A DNA stretch of 64,000 nt from Sneathiella sedimenti (GCF_017313765.1 NZ_JAFLNC010000002.1:744001-808000), one strand, 5' to 3'. Shown: positions 8,650 to 18,692, numbered from the stretch's first letter. Numbers and translations are program-made. The notes: a model not told the origin generated them from the letters alone.

Positions 8650-10197
8650 CTAACTCTCCAATGTATCGGGAAGAAAATCGGCGAACTCTTTTCTGAGCGC
8701 GCCGCTCATCACCAGCTTTTTCGCGGCCTCGATATCCGGGGCGAAGAACCGGTCTTCCTCGTAGGACGCGGCAATCTCGCGGATTTGCGCATGCAGCTTT
8801 TCAAGCGGGGCGGAGGTTTTCAGCGGACTGCGGAGCTCAATTCCCTGTGTCGCCGCAAGCAACTCGATCCCAACGATCGTCGCCGTATTTTCCGCCATGC
8901 GCAGGAGCCGCCGCGCGCCATGGGTCGCCATGCTGACATGGTCTTCCTGATTGGCGGACGTCGGGATGCTGTCGACGGAGGCAGGGTAGGCCTGCTGCTT
9001 GTTCTCGCTGGCAAGGGCGGCCGCCGTCACATGGGCGATCATGAACCCGGAATTGATCCCGGCACTGGTCACCAGAAAGGCGGGCAGGCCGCTGATCGAG
9101 GTGTCGACCAGCATGGCGATGCGCCGCTCGGACATGGAGCCGATCTCGGCAATGGCGAGCGCGAGATTGTCGGCGGCGAGGGCCACCGGTTCAGCGTGGA
9201 AGTTTCCGCCCGAAATCACCTCGCCGGTTTCGACGAAGACAAGCGGATTATCGGAAACGGCATTGGCCTCGATCATCAGGATAGCTGCAACATGGCGCAT
9301 CTGGTCAAGACAGGCGCCCATGACCTGTGGTTGGCAGCGCAGGCAATACGGATCCTGAACCTTGGTGCATTCCTCATGGGATTTGCGGATTTCGCTCCCC
9401 TCGATCAGTGCGCGGTAGCTGGCCGCCATTTCCATTTGCCCGATCTGGCCCCGTGCCGCGTGAATGCGGTTGTCAAAGGGTGCATCGGTGCCTTGCGCGG
9501 CATCAAGGGAAAGGCTACCGGCGAGGGTCGCGGCGGCGAGAAGTTTTTCCGTCTCGAACAGTCCGGCGAGGGCGAGGGCGGTTGACACCTGCGTGCCGTT
9601 CAACAGCGCGAGGCCTTCCTTCGGTCCCAGTGCAAGAGGTGTCAGCATCAGCGCCTTTAGCGTTGCGTCCGCGGGCACAATTTCCCCGTTCAAGCGAACA
9701 TTGCCGACCCCCATCATGGCCGCCGTCATATGGGCAAGCGGCGCGAGATCGCCCGACGCACCGACTGAACCCTTGGCCGGGATGCAGGGATAGATGTCAT
9801 GATCAAGGAACGTCATCAGCGCCTCGATTACGCTCAGGCGAACGCCGGAGAAGCCGCGGGCGAGGCTTGCCGCCTTCATCGCCATGACGAGACGCACGAT
9901 ATTATCGCCCAGGAGGGGCCCCGTGCCGGTCGAATGAGAGAGGACGAGGTTTTTCTGCAACGCCTCCAGCTTGTCGTGCGGGATGACCTCCTGGGCAAGG
10001 CGTCCAAAACCCGTATTGATGCCGTAAACCGTCTTGTTCTTGTCAACGATTTCCTTAACGGTGGCGGCGCCGGCGTCCACAGCATCGCGGCAGGCAGGAT
10101 CGAGGGAGAGACTGTATCCGCCTTCATAAATCATGCGAAGCTGGTCGATGGTAAGGTGACCCGGGGACAAAAGAATTGAAGTTGAATCGCCGTTCAT
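8650..10197 (-). CDS. hutH: Histidine ammonia-lyase
   Basis: First step of histidine catabolism: deaminates L-histidine to urocanate. The self-formed MIO cofactor comes from Ala147-Ser148-Gly149 in [12 protein letters not shown], which is intact. Other family markers: [10 protein letters not shown] near residue 58, [12 protein letters not shown] and [17 protein letters not shown]. Length (515) is normal. The ATG start overlaps the hutI stop by one base (TAATG), a junction suggesting translational coupling. Confidence 0.97.
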   Translation of the reverse strand: MNGDSTSILLSPGHLTIDQLRMIYEGGYSLSLDPACRDAVDAGAATVKEIVDKNKTVYGINTGFGRLAQEVIPHDKLEALQKNLVLSHSTGTGPLLGDNIVRLVMAMKAASLARGFSGVRLSVIEALMTFLDHDIYPCIPAKGSVGASGDLAPLAHMTAAMMGVGNVRLNGEIVPADATLKALMLTPLALGPKEGLALLNGTQVSTALALAGLFETEKLLAAATLAGSLSLDAAQGTDAPFDNRIHAARGQIGQMEMAASYRALIEGSEIRKSHEECTKVQDPYCLRCQPQVMGACLDQMRHVAAILMIEANAVSDNPLVFVETGEVISGGNFHAEPVALAADNLALAIAEIGSMSERRIAMLVDTSISGLPAFLVTSAGINSGFMIAHVTAAALASENKQQAYPASVDSIPTSANQEDHVSMATHGARRLLRMAENTATIVGIELLAATQGIELRSPLKTSAPLEKLHAQIREIAASYEEDRFFAPDIEAAKKLVMSGALRKEFADFLPDTLES

Positions 10198-11408
10198 TAC
10201 TGACCTCCAAAAATCCGGGAATAGAGTGGGTTAGAGCCAATAGCCTGCGTGAGTTCCGAGGGATGCTCGATATCCCAGATGGCAAGGTCGGCCTGCTTGC
10301 CGACTTCCAGCGTTCCGATCTCAGAGGAAAGGCCGAGCGCCTTCGCGGCGTTGCGGGTGAACCCGGCCAGCGCCTCCTCCGGTGTCAGGCGGAAAAGCAC
10401 GGCGGCCATGTTCATCATCAGCTGCGGGTTTGTCGTGGGCGAAGATCCGGGATTACAATCGGTGGCGAGCGCCATTGGCACGCCATGTTCGCGGAACAGC
10501 TTGATCGGCGGTTTCTGTGTTTCCCTGAGGTAATAGAAGGCCCCGGGCAGGATGACCGCAACCGTACCGGCCCTCGCCATTTCCTTCACGGCCTTTTCGT
10601 CGATATATTCCAGGTGGTCGGCGGAGAGCGCCCTGAAATGCGCGGCGAGTTCCGCCCCGCGCTGATTGCTGAGCTGCTCCGCATGAATCTTGACCGGAAT
10701 GTTCATCCTGTCGGCAGCCTTGAAAAGCTGGCGCACCTGGTCCTCGGAAAAGGCGATTTTCTCGCAGAAGGCGTCGATAGCGTCGACAAGGCCGAGCGCG
10801 TGAATGGTCGGCAGCATTTCGTGAATAACCTTCGCCATATAGCCGTCGCTGTCGCCCGCGAATTCTGGTGGCAGCGCATGGGCGCCGAGAAATGTCTTGA
10901 GAACCCGGACCGGATTGATCTCCCCAAGATGTTTTGCTGCTTCCAGCATTTTTACCTCATTCTCGAGATCAAGGCCGTAGCCAGACTTGATCTCGACCGT
11001 CGTCACCCCGGCGCTGATCAGGGCCTGCAGACGTGTCTGGCTTTCGGCGGCCAGATCGCTCTCGCTCGCCTCTCTTGTGGCCATGACCGTGGAGAGAATG
11101 CCGCCGCCTTTTGCCGCTATTTCTTCATAGGTTGCCCCGTTTAACCCCATCTCGAACTCCTGAGCGCGGTTGCCCGCATAGACAAGATGGGTGTGACAAT
11201 CGATCAGGCCAGGGGTGATCCAGCGGCCCTCGAGATCGATGACCTCCGGGGCGTCGGGCAGGCCGTCTTCTGCAAGGCCGAGCCAGCTGATCCTGTCACC
11301 GGTCACGGCGAGGGCATCGGCGTCAATCGCGCCATAGGGTTCGCCACCGGGTGTCATGGTGGCAAAATGTGCGTTGATGAAAAGTCTGTCGCAAGCCGCT
11401 TTCGCCAT
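10197..11408 (-). CDS. hutI: Imidazolonepropionase
   Basis: Amidohydrolase that opens the imidazolone ring to give N-formimidoyl-L-glutamate. The open frame runs further upstream, but the real start is the ATG at 11408 ([10 protein letters not shown]): it gives 403 residues, the normal family size, and leaves the 11409-11468 control region free. Metal motif [24 protein letters not shown] and the [11 protein letters not shown] segment with the second metal Asp are all present. First gene of the leftward hutIHGU operon, divergent from hutF with a HutC-like palindrome between. Confidence 0.96.
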   Translation of the reverse strand: MAKAACDRLFINAHFATMTPGGEPYGAIDADALAVTGDRISWLGLAEDGLPDAPEVIDLEGRWITPGLIDCHTHLVYAGNRAQEFEMGLNGATYEEIAAKGGGILSTVMATREASESDLAAESQTRLQALISAGVTTVEIKSGYGLDLENEVKMLEAAKHLGEINPVRVLKTFLGAHALPPEFAGDSDGYMAKVIHEMLPTIHALGLVDAIDAFCEKIAFSEDQVRQLFKAADRMNIPVKIHAEQLSNQRGAELAAHFRALSADHLEYIDEKAVKEMARAGTVAVILPGAFYYLRETQKPPIKLFREHGVPMALATDCNPGSSPTTNPQLMMNMAAVLFRLTPEEALAGFTRNAAKALGLSSEIGTLEVGKQADLAIWDIEHPSELTQAIGSNPLYSRIFGGQ

Positions 11409-11430
11409 TCTCCCCGTACCCTCTATTTTA

Positions 11431-11448
11431 AATTTGTATATACAAATT
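11431..11448. promoter_or_regulatory. HutC operator (perfect 18-bp palindrome)
   Basis: The sequence AATTTGTATATACAAATT reads the same on both strands. Its core TTGTATATACAA matches the known HutC operator type of Pseudomonas and relatives. It lies in the 60-bp gap between the divergent hutI and hutF starts, so one bound repressor could block both promoters. hutC is encoded at 12854. Confidence 0.85.
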
Positions 11449-11468
11449 ATTATGATAAGATTTCTCTT

Positions 11469-12839
11469 ATGATCAAGCATTTTTTTGACGAAATACTGTT
11501 GTCTAACGGTTGGCGGCGAAATCAGTTCCTTGATATCTCCGAAAGTGGGGAAATTCTCGCTATAGGAGACGGAACCGCGAAGGAAGCGGAAGTGATCCAT
11601 CGGGGATATGCGGTGCCGGGCATCGCCAATGTACATTCCCATGCGTTTCAGCGTGCGATGGCGGGCCTTGCGGAAGCGGCGGGACCAGCGGCGGACAGCT
11701 TCTGGAGTTGGCGTCAGGTCATGTATGGCTTCCTGCGCACGATCACGCCGGAGCAGCTGGAGATAATCGCGTCGCAGCTTTATCTTGAAATGCTGAAGGC
11801 GGGGTTCACCTCGGTCGGGGAGTTCCATTACCTGCACCATGACAGGGATGGCACGGCGTACGCTGACCCCACGGAGATGAGCGGTAGAATTCTTGCGGCG
11901 GCGGAGCGGACGGGCATCGGCCTGACGCTGCTGCCGGTACTGTACCGCTACAGCGGGTTCGGCGGGCAGGACCCGCAAGATCATCAGCGCCGGTTCATTA
12001 TGGAGGGAGATGAATTTCTCACTCTCGTGCAACGCTTGCAGAACCGGTCGCAGGGAAACGATTCCACTCTAGTTGGCGTTGCGCCGCACTCGCTGCGCGC
12101 GGTGGATCCGGCCTTGCTGCAAATGCTCCTTGCCGGAATCCCAAAGAACATGCCTTGTCATATACATATCGCTGAGCAGCAGAAAGAGGTCGCGGATTGC
12201 CTTGACTGGTCGGGTGCGCGGCCCGTCGAGTGGCTCGCCGAAAATATGCCGCTTGATGATCGCTGGTGCCTCATTCATGCCACCCATATCACGGAGACGG
12301 AGCGGCGGGGCATCGCGCAGTCCAGGGCGGTTGCGGGACTTTGCCCGATCACGGAGGCAAATCTCGGTGACGGCATTTTCCCGGCAGGAGAGTTTCTGGA
12401 CGATGGCGGGCGGATCGCGCTCGGGTCGGACAGCAATATCTATATTTCCCTGGCAGAGGAAATCCGGCTGCTGGAATATGGGCAGCGCCTGACGAGAGAG
12501 CAGCGCAATGTCCTTGGCGATGAATCCCGCTCAACCGGGACACGGATATTTTCGGCGGCACTTTCCGGCGGGCATCAGGTGCTTGGCCGTCCGGGGAAGG
12601 AAGGCCTGCAGGTCGGTGGTTACGCAAATTTCGTCCTTCTCGACGGGGACCACCCGGCGCTTCTTGGCAAGCCGGCGCGAAAAATCCTCGATAGCTGGCT
12701 GTTCGCCGGCGATAACTCTGTGGTAAAGGATGTCGCGGTCAACGGCAAGCTGGTGATCAAGGATCGCCACCATGCGGAGGAGGAGGCAATCACCCATCGC
12801 TTCCGCCGCGTGATAACGGAGCTGGCGGCCGGACACTAG
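11469..12839 (+). CDS. hutF: Formimidoylglutamate deiminase
   Basis: Converts N-formimidoyl-L-glutamate to N-formyl-L-glutamate and ammonia, feeding HutG. Amidohydrolase-superfamily metal motif NVHSHAFQRAMAG, the SFWSWRQVMY segment, GVAPHSLRAV, HIHIAEQQ and LGSDSN with the metal Asp are typical of HutF. The ATG at 11469 gives 456 residues. The frame is open further upstream, but that would run across the HutC operator and into hutI. hutC follows directly. Confidence 0.94.
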   Translation: MIKHFFDEILLSNGWRRNQFLDISESGEILAIGDGTAKEAEVIHRGYAVPGIANVHSHAFQRAMAGLAEAAGPAADSFWSWRQVMYGFLRTITPEQLEIIASQLYLEMLKAGFTSVGEFHYLHHDRDGTAYADPTEMSGRILAAAERTGIGLTLLPVLYRYSGFGGQDPQDHQRRFIMEGDEFLTLVQRLQNRSQGNDSTLVGVAPHSLRAVDPALLQMLLAGIPKNMPCHIHIAEQQKEVADCLDWSGARPVEWLAENMPLDDRWCLIHATHITETERRGIAQSRAVAGLCPITEANLGDGIFPAGEFLDDGGRIALGSDSNIYISLAEEIRLLEYGQRLTREQRNVLGDESRSTGTRIFSAALSGGHQVLGRPGKEGLQVGGYANFVLLDGDHPALLGKPARKILDSWLFAGDNSVVKDVAVNGKLVIKDRHHAEEEAITHRFRRVITELAAGH

Positions 12840-12853
12840 ATTTGGACAGCGTA

Positions 12854-13588
12854 ATGAATAACATTAATGACCTCAGAATAAAAACTTCCGGCCCGCTCTA
12901 TCAGCAGATCAAGGACCTGATTCTTCACAAGATCGGCACGGGAGAGTGGCGCGAGGGCGACAGGATACCGACGGAACATGCCCTTGTTGAGGAGCTGAAA
13001 GCCTCCCGCATGACCATTAACCGGGCGCTTCGGGAATTGACGCAGGAGGGGGTTCTGGCGCGGCGGCAGGGGTCAGGCACCTTTGTCGCGCCGAGCAAGC
13101 TTGAATCAGGATTATTGGAGATCCGCAATATTGCGACGGAAATTGCCGCGCGCGGTGGGGACCATAGTGCCGAACTCCTGAGCCTGCTGGAAATTGCGGT
13201 TCCGGCCGAGCTTGAGGACCTGATGGTCGGGCAGGGGGATCGTCTCTATCATTGTCTGATGCTGCATTCTGAAAATGGCGTACCGGTGGAGCTGGAGGAA
13301 CGCTATGTCAATCCGTCCCTTGTTCCGGCCTTTATCGAGCAGGATTTTTCGGACGAGACACCAAGCGGCTTCCTAATCCGCACCATGCCCTACAGCCATG
13401 CCGACCACCGCATCAGTGCCGATATCCCGACGGACGAGCAAAAACGCCTGCTCCGCCTGAAAGAGGGGGAGCCCGTCCTCACGCTGGAGCGGCACACCTA
13501 CGCTGGGGAGCAGATGATCACCACGGTCCGGCTCTATCATCCGGGCAGCCGTTTTGCTTTCGGCGGAGCCTTTACCGCCGATCGCTAG
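12854..13588 (+). CDS. hutC: Histidine utilisation repressor (GntR/UTRA)
   Basis: GntR-type repressor of the hut operons, induced by urocanate. The N-terminal winged helix (PLYQQIKDLIL...TEHALVEELKASRMTINRAL...RRQGSGTFVA) is followed by a UTRA ligand domain from about residue 90. The final segment carries VLTLERHTY and RLYHPGSRFAFGG, which are HutC hallmarks. An in-frame TTG at 12842 is an alternative start, adding four residues. Co-directional with hutF. Its TAG stop lies in a CTAG shared with the facing MttB gene. Likely autoregulated through the palindrome at 11431 if transcribed from the hutF promoter. Confidence 0.93.
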   Translation: MNNINDLRIKTSGPLYQQIKDLILHKIGTGEWREGDRIPTEHALVEELKASRMTINRALRELTQEGVLARRQGSGTFVAPSKLESGLLEIRNIATEIAARGGDHSAELLSLLEIAVPAELEDLMVGQGDRLYHCLMLHSENGVPVELEERYVNPSLVPAFIEQDFSDETPSGFLIRTMPYSHADHRISADIPTDEQKRLLRLKEGEPVLTLERHTYAGEQMITTVRLYHPGSRFAFGGAFTADR

Positions 13589-15123
13589 ACATTCGAATCG
13601 GGTAAGGAGGCCTTTCGCTTCGCCATGAACTCCTGCAACGCCTCATCAATGCCCTGATCGAGGGCGGGCGCCTGATAGTCGGCGAGCATCTGCTTCCAGA
13701 TGGCGTTGGCGCGCATGGCCGTGTCCTTGGAGCCGTCCGCCTGCCATTGTTCGACCGAGTTGTTGTCGGCGGTGCGGGACCGGTAGAAGGCATCCTCGAA
13801 ATTCGCCTGCGTATGGGCGCAGCCGAGGAAATGGCCGCCCGGCCCGACCTCCCGCACCGCATCCATGGCCTGGCCATTCTCGCTGACATCAATGCCACGC
13901 GCCAGCACTTCCATCATTGCGCATTGATCAATATCCATGACGAATTTCTCGTAGGATGAACAGAGCCCGCCCTCGAGCCAGCCCGCCGCATGAAGCGAGA
14001 AATTCACGCCCGAAAGAAGTGTCATCAGCAGCGTTTGCGCACTCTCATAGGCGGCCTGCGCGTCCGGCAATTTGGAGGCCGTAAAGGATCCGCCGGAGCG
14101 GAACGGCAGGTTCAAACGCCGAGAAAGTTCCGCTGCCCCATTCAGGACGAGGCTGCTTTCCGGAGTGCCGAAGGTTGGCGCGCCCGACTGCATCGAGATG
14201 GAACTGACGAAGGTGCCGAAAATGACCGGCGTGCCCGGCTTGATGATTTGTGTGAGGGCGCAGCCCGCTAAAGCCTCTGCGAGTAGTTGCGACAGGGTGC
14301 CGGCTCCCGAAACCGGGCTCATGGCGCCCGAGAGGATAAAGGGGGAGACGACGCAGGCCTGATTATTCGCCGCATAGGTCTTGAGCGCGCCCAGCATGGT
14401 CGCATCATAGGTCATGGGGGAGTTGGCATTGATCAGGTTCAGCATCACGCAGTTGTTTTGCACGAACTCCTCCCCGAAGACAAGGGAGGCCATATCCACG
14501 CTGTCCTGTGCCCGTTCTGGCGCGGTGACGGAGCCCATGAAGGGCTTGTCGGAATATTTGATATGGCTGTATACCATGTCGAAATGCCGCTTGTTGACGG
14601 GCAGGTCGACCGGCTCGCAGACCGTGCCACCGGAATGATGCATGGCGGGTGCCATATAGGCGAGCTTCACGAAATTTTCGAAATCCTTGATCGTGCCATA
14701 GCGGCGACCCTTGTCGAGATCATGCACGAAGGGCGGGCCGTAGACTGGTGCCAGTACCGTATTATTGCCGCCGATCTGGACACTGTTCGCGGGATTTCTC
14801 GCATATTGGGTGAACTCGGCTGGCGCGGTTTTCAAAAGATCCCGGCAGAGGCCTTTCGGGAAATGCACGCGTGCACCCTGCACATCCGCCCCGACGGATT
14901 TCCAGAGCGCCAGCGATTCCGGGTCATCGCGGAATTCAAGGCCGATTTCCTCAAGGATCGTGTCGGCATTCGCCTCGATAATCTCAAGTGCCTCATTGCT
15001 GGTGAGGTTGGTAACGGGAATATTCCGCTTGATATAGGGGATATGGCGGGCGTTGTTGCTTGCCCGTGCCTCACGGCGGGCATCGCGCCCTCTCCGATTG
15101 CTGCGACCTTCTCTTGCACTCAT
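13585..15123 (-). CDS. MttB-family methylamine:corrinoid methyltransferase (non-pyrrolysine)
   Basis: Predicted to transfer a methyl group from a quaternary amine to a Co(I) corrinoid protein. The 512-residue frame has the MttB family layout: TILEEIGLEF, the GGTVCEPVDLP segment, NANSPMTYDATML, SGAMSPVSGAGTLSQ, SGAPTFGTPES, a GWLEGGL signature near the C-terminal third and GGHFLGCAHTQ. It is uninterrupted, so unlike methanogen trimethylamine enzymes it has no in-frame amber codon. Characterised non-Pyl members act on glycine betaine, proline betaine or carnitine. The first 20 residues hold eight Arg. It is divergent from the DMGDH-like gene at 15401 and close to a corrinoid protein and activator. 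The exact substrate is unknown; glycine betaine is my inference. Confidence 0.85.
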   Translation of the reverse strand: MSAREGRSNRRGRDARREARASNNARHIPYIKRNIPVTNLTSNEALEIIEANADTILEEIGLEFRDDPESLALWKSVGADVQGARVHFPKGLCRDLLKTAPAEFTQYARNPANSVQIGGNNTVLAPVYGPPFVHDLDKGRRYGTIKDFENFVKLAYMAPAMHHSGGTVCEPVDLPVNKRHFDMVYSHIKYSDKPFMGSVTAPERAQDSVDMASLVFGEEFVQNNCVMLNLINANSPMTYDATMLGALKTYAANNQACVVSPFILSGAMSPVSGAGTLSQLLAEALAGCALTQIIKPGTPVIFGTFVSSISMQSGAPTFGTPESSLVLNGAAELSRRLNLPFRSGGSFTASKLPDAQAAYESAQTLLMTLLSGVNFSLHAAGWLEGGLCSSYEKFVMDIDQCAMMEVLARGIDVSENGQAMDAVREVGPGGHFLGCAHTQANFEDAFYRSRTADNNSVEQWQADGSKDTAMRANAIWKQMLADYQAPALDQGIDEALQEFMAKRKASLPDSNV

Positions 15124-15400
15124 GATTTCCTCCAGCTTGTCTCACCAGACAGAAGCGCGTCTTTCATGAAATTAAATCGGATATCCGCGCGCGGACTAGC
15201 CAGTGGGCGTCTTTTTCCGGATTTCTCTGGCGAATATAGAACAGTCGCCGAATGGCACGTCAGGGCGGGTGACAGGCATGACGGCTAAGGAACAGGGAGC
15301 GTCGGAGACCTGTTAGCGATTTAAAAGCGCAATCGCCACGGTGGACGGAGGGAAAATCTATGCCTCTCGGGCATGCTGCAGGGCAAAGGGGACGGACAAA
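15124..15400. promoter_or_regulatory. Divergent promoter region between MttB and DMGDH-like genes
   Basis: This 277-bp gap separates two leftward/rightward starts and must hold both promoters. I see no perfect palindrome of more than 10 bp and no riboswitch-like B12 box. A purine-rich AAAGGGGACGG just ahead of 15401 is a plausible Shine-Dalgarno for the rightward gene. No confident regulator site. Confidence 0.35.
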
Positions 15401-17839
15401 ATGAAATCACATGCGCGGGTAGTTGTCATTGGCGGCGGCGTTGTCGGGGTCAGCACGGCCTATCACCTGACCAAGAAGGGGTGGTCCGATGTGGTCCTGC
15501 TGGAACGGACGGAACTCACCGCCGGATCAACCTGGCATGCAGCAGGCCTCCTCCCGCTCTTCAATATGAGCTATGCCGTCGGGCAGATCCATAAATACAG
15601 CGTCGACCTTTATAAAAGGCTTGAGGCCGAGACCGGGCAGAATGTCAGCTTCCATGTCACCGGGAACCTCCGTCTTGCGACGAACAAGGAACGCATGGAT
15701 GAATATCTCAAATACTGCGGCACCGCGAACACCATTGGCGTGCCGTATGAGATCATCACGCCGAAACAGGTGAAGGAGCTCTGGCCGCTTTCTGATACCG
15801 ATGGTCTGGTCGGCGCTCTCTATCATCCCGATGACGGCCATATCGCGCCGGTGGATGTGACCAACGCCATGGCGATCGGCGCGCGGAATGGTGGGGCGGA
15901 GATCAACCGCCATACAGAGGTTCTCTCCATTGAGCAGCAGAAGAACGGCGAATGGCTGGTCCGCACCAACAAGGGCGATATCACCGCCGAGCATGTGGTC
16001 AGCTGCACCGGCAACTACGCCCGCCAGACGCTCTCCATGGTTGGTCTCGATATTCCGGTTATCCCCGTGGAGCATCAATATATTGTCACCGACGAGGTGC
16101 CGGAACTGATCGAGCGCAAGAAGGCCGGCCTGCCGGAAATGGCCGTCCTGCGGGAGAGTGACGCGTCTTATTACCTGCGGGAGGAACGGCAGGGCTATAT
16201 CCTCGGTCCGTATGAGAAGGGTGCGCCCGCCTGTTTCGTTGATGGCGTCCCGGATACCTTCGGGCAGGATCTGTTCCCCGGCGATCTGGAACGGCTGATG
16301 CCGCATGTGGAGGCGGCGATCAAGCGCGTACCGACCTTTGCCGATGCGGGGATCAAGGATATCGTCAACGGCCCCATCGCCTATACCCCCGACGGCAGCC
16401 CGATGATCGGCCCGGCCTGGGGCCTCAAGAATTTCTGGATCAACGAAGGCCATAGTTTTGGCGTAACAGCGGCGGGCGGCTCCGGCTGGCAGCTCGCCGA
16501 ATGGATCACCGAAGGCGAGCCCGGCATCGACATGATGGATGTCGACCCGCGCCGCTTCGGTGCCTATGCCACCAAGCCTTATACCAAGATCAAGAATGAG
16601 GAATGCTATGAGCATGTCTTCGTTATCCATTATCCCGATGAGGAACGCGGCGCGGGACGCCCTCTAAAAATGAGTCCCTGTCATGACCGCATGGCGGCGC
16701 GCGGGGCGGTGTTCGGCCAACGCTATGGCTGGGAACGGCCCAACTGGTTCGCGCCAAAAGGGGTGGAGCCGAAGGATCAATGGAGTTTTCGCCGCTCCAC
16801 CTATTTCGAGCATGTCGGTAATGAAGTTATCAACACCCGCACAAATGCCGGGCTGATTGACATCACCAGCTTTTCGAAATTCGAGGTGACGGGACCGGGG
16901 GCGGAGGCCTATCTCGACCGGCTTGTCTGTCGCAAGCTGCCGAAAGGAATCGGGCGTATTAATCTCTCCCACGCGCTGAATAAGCGGGGCGGTATTCGCT
17001 CCGAATTCACCATCATGCGAGACGGGCCGGAAGCGTTCTATCTGGTCAGTTCCGGGGCGGCGGAACGATTTGATCATGATTATCTGCTGAAGCATTTACC
17101 GGATGACGGCTCGGTCCGCCTCGATAACGTCACAACGGCACATGGGGTGCTGGTGCTGGCGGGGCCGAAATCCCGCGATATCCTTCGCAAAATCACCGAT
17201 GCCGACCTTTCCAACAATGGCTTTAAATGGCTGACCGGACAGCATATCACCGTCGGTCTGGCGCCTTGCCGGGCCCTTCGCGTTAATTTTGTCGGCGACC
17301 TCGGCTGGGAGCTGCATCACCCGATCGAGTACCAGAACCATATCTATGACGCGATTGTGGAGGCGGGGGAGGAATTCGGCCTCGGCATGTGCGGCATGCG
17401 CGCCATGGACAGCCTGCGCATGGAAAAGAACTATCGTATGTGGGGGCAGGACCTGACCCGTGAATATTCCGTGTTTGAGGCCGGTCTGGAGCGCTTCGTC
17501 CATCTCGACAAGGGCGATTTCATCGGCCGGGACGCGTTGATCAGGCAGAAGGAAGAGGGCGTGCCCCAATCCTTTGTCTGCCTTGAGGTGGACGGAATCA
17601 CGAATGCCGATCCGCTCGGGAACGAGCCGCTTTACGATACAAGTGGAAATATTGTTGGCCGGGCAACCGCAGGAGCTTATGGCCACTGGGTCAAGAAGAG
17701 CCTGGCGCAAGGGTACATCAAGGCCGGGATGGAGGCCATCGGCACCCGGCTGGAGATCGAAATCCTGGGGACGCGCTATCCCGCGACCGTCATTGAGGAA
17801 TCGGTCTTTGACCCTGAAAATGAACGGTTGAGGGCCTGA
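15401..17839 (+). CDS. Dimethylglycine/sarcosine dehydrogenase-like flavoprotein with GcvT domain
   Basis: Large 812-residue amine oxidase/dehydrogenase of the DMGDH family. Residues 1-50 carry an FAD-binding VVVIGGGVVGVSTAYHL, and STWHAAGL contains the His that holds FAD covalently in DMGDH/sarcosine dehydrogenase. The second half (from about 420) is a GcvT-type folate-binding domain (GLIDITSFSKFEVTGPGAEAY, RALRVNFVGDLGWELH) that in known enzymes captures the released C1 unit as methylene-THF. I chose the ATG at 15401 because it places the Rossmann motif at the usual distance from the start; upstream frame is spurious. In context it would oxidise the dimethylglycine-type product of MttB. A related gene lies at 62712. 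Confidence 0.85.
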   Translation: MKSHARVVVIGGGVVGVSTAYHLTKKGWSDVVLLERTELTAGSTWHAAGLLPLFNMSYAVGQIHKYSVDLYKRLEAETGQNVSFHVTGNLRLATNKERMDEYLKYCGTANTIGVPYEIITPKQVKELWPLSDTDGLVGALYHPDDGHIAPVDVTNAMAIGARNGGAEINRHTEVLSIEQQKNGEWLVRTNKGDITAEHVVSCTGNYARQTLSMVGLDIPVIPVEHQYIVTDEVPELIERKKAGLPEMAVLRESDASYYLREERQGYILGPYEKGAPACFVDGVPDTFGQDLFPGDLERLMPHVEAAIKRVPTFADAGIKDIVNGPIAYTPDGSPMIGPAWGLKNFWINEGHSFGVTAAGGSGWQLAEWITEGEPGIDMMDVDPRRFGAYATKPYTKIKNEECYEHVFVIHYPDEERGAGRPLKMSPCHDRMAARGAVFGQRYGWERPNWFAPKGVEPKDQWSFRRSTYFEHVGNEVINTRTNAGLIDITSFSKFEVTGPGAEAYLDRLVCRKLPKGIGRINLSHALNKRGGIRSEFTIMRDGPEAFYLVSSGAAERFDHDYLLKHLPDDGSVRLDNVTTAHGVLVLAGPKSRDILRKITDADLSNNGFKWLTGQHITVGLAPCRALRVNFVGDLGWELHHPIEYQNHIYDAIVEAGEEFGLGMCGMRAMDSLRMEKNYRMWGQDLTREYSVFEAGLERFVHLDKGDFIGRDALIRQKEEGVPQSFVCLEVDGITNADPLGNEPLYDTSGNIVGRATAGAYGHWVKKSLAQGYIKAGMEAIGTRLEIEILGTRYPATVIEESVFDPENERLRA

Positions 17840-17867
17840 AATTTGGAGGCTTTGTTCCAATTTCGAC

Positions 17868-17939
17868 AAAAGTGTCGCAGGAAAATTATTCCATGTCTGC
17901 GCGGGAATAGTTTTGCGCGGCGGCTTATATGACACTTTT
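17868..17939. repeat. 9-bp inverted repeat ahead of the corrinoid-protein gene
   Basis: AAAAGTGTC (17868-17876) and its exact complement GACACTTTT (17931-17939) flank 54 bp in the 143-bp gap before the corrinoid gene. The first arm overlaps a small hairpin CGACA-AAAG-TGTCG at 17864-17877. Could be paired regulator sites or an mRNA stem; no known motif is recognised. Confidence 0.3.
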
Positions 17940-17982
17940 TGGATAGAGCAGAATGCGTTTTTATTAGTCTGTGGAGATTTCG

Positions 17983-18669
17983 ATGGAAGATGATGATATT
18001 GACCTCTCGGCCCTGGATGACGGGGAACTCGTCGAACAGATGCATGATGATTTGTATGACGGACTGGCGGATGAGATTTGCGAGGGGGTGAACATCCTTC
18101 TGGAACGCGGTTGGGAACCCTACAGGGTCCTGACGGAGGCTCTGGTTGAAGGGATGCGCATTGTCGGCATTGATTTCCGGGACGGTATCCTGTTCGTGCC
18201 CGAAGTGCTGTTGGCCGCCAACTCGATGAAGGCGGGTATGGCGATCCTGAAACCGCTGCTCGCTGAAACCGGCGCGCCAAAGGCCGGGAAGATGGTCATT
18301 GGCACCGTCAAGGGCGATATCCATGACATCGGCAAGAACCTTGTCATCATGATGATGGAAGGCGCGGGCTTCGAGGTGGTGGATCTCGGCATCAACAATC
18401 CGGTCGAAAAATATCTTGAGGCGCTGGAGGAACATAAGCCCGACATCATCGGCATGTCGGCGCTGCTGACGACCACCATGCCCTATATGAAGGTCGTCAT
18501 CGACACGATGAAGGAAAAGGGCATCCGCGACGATTATATCGTCATGGTGGGTGGCGCCCCGCTGAATGAGGAATTTGCCGAGAGTGTCGGGGCGGACGCC
18601 TATGGCCGGGATGCGGCCATGACTGTGGAGATTGCCCAGAAAATGGTCGCCGAACGCCGCGCGGCCTGA
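17983..18669 (+). CDS. Corrinoid (B12-binding) methyl-carrier protein, MttC/MtgC-like
   Basis: Carries the methyl group between methyltransferases on a bound corrinoid. The 228-residue protein has an N-terminal four-helix cap and a C-terminal Rossmann B12 domain with the DxHxxG motif DIHDIG, placing the cobalt-ligand His at residue 114; GMSALLTTTMPYMK and MVGGAPLNEEF complete the B12 pocket. ATG at 17983 is preceded by GGAG at 17973-17976 with good spacing; the GTG at 17971 would overlap that site. The N-terminus is strikingly acidic (12 Asp/Glu in the first 27 residues). First gene of the long rightward run to 24257. Confidence 0.93.
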   Translation: MEDDDIDLSALDDGELVEQMHDDLYDGLADEICEGVNILLERGWEPYRVLTEALVEGMRIVGIDFRDGILFVPEVLLAANSMKAGMAILKPLLAETGAPKAGKMVIGTVKGDIHDIGKNLVIMMMEGAGFEVVDLGINNPVEKYLEALEEHKPDIIGMSALLTTTMPYMKVVIDTMKEKGIRDDYIVMVGGAPLNEEFAESVGADAYGRDAAMTVEIAQKMVAERRAA

Positions 18670-18692
18670 CGCCAGGGGCGGAGGAGCGTGAA

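Noticed and set aside
11409-12032. N-terminal extension of hutI to about 611 codons
   Set aside because: The added part runs through the HutC operator and antisense to hutF; the ATG at 11408 gives the normal imidazolonepropionase length.
13585-15123. Pyrrolysine-type MttB (trimethylamine methyltransferase)
   Set aside because: No in-frame TAG codon within the gene, and no pylTSBCD genes in the window; the protein is the glycine-betaine-like non-Pyl type.
15124-15400. Cobalamin riboswitch ahead of the corrinoid or DMGDH genes
   Set aside because: No B12-box or the expected extended structured leader could be recognised here or in 17840-17982, and both gaps are shorter than usual for the class.
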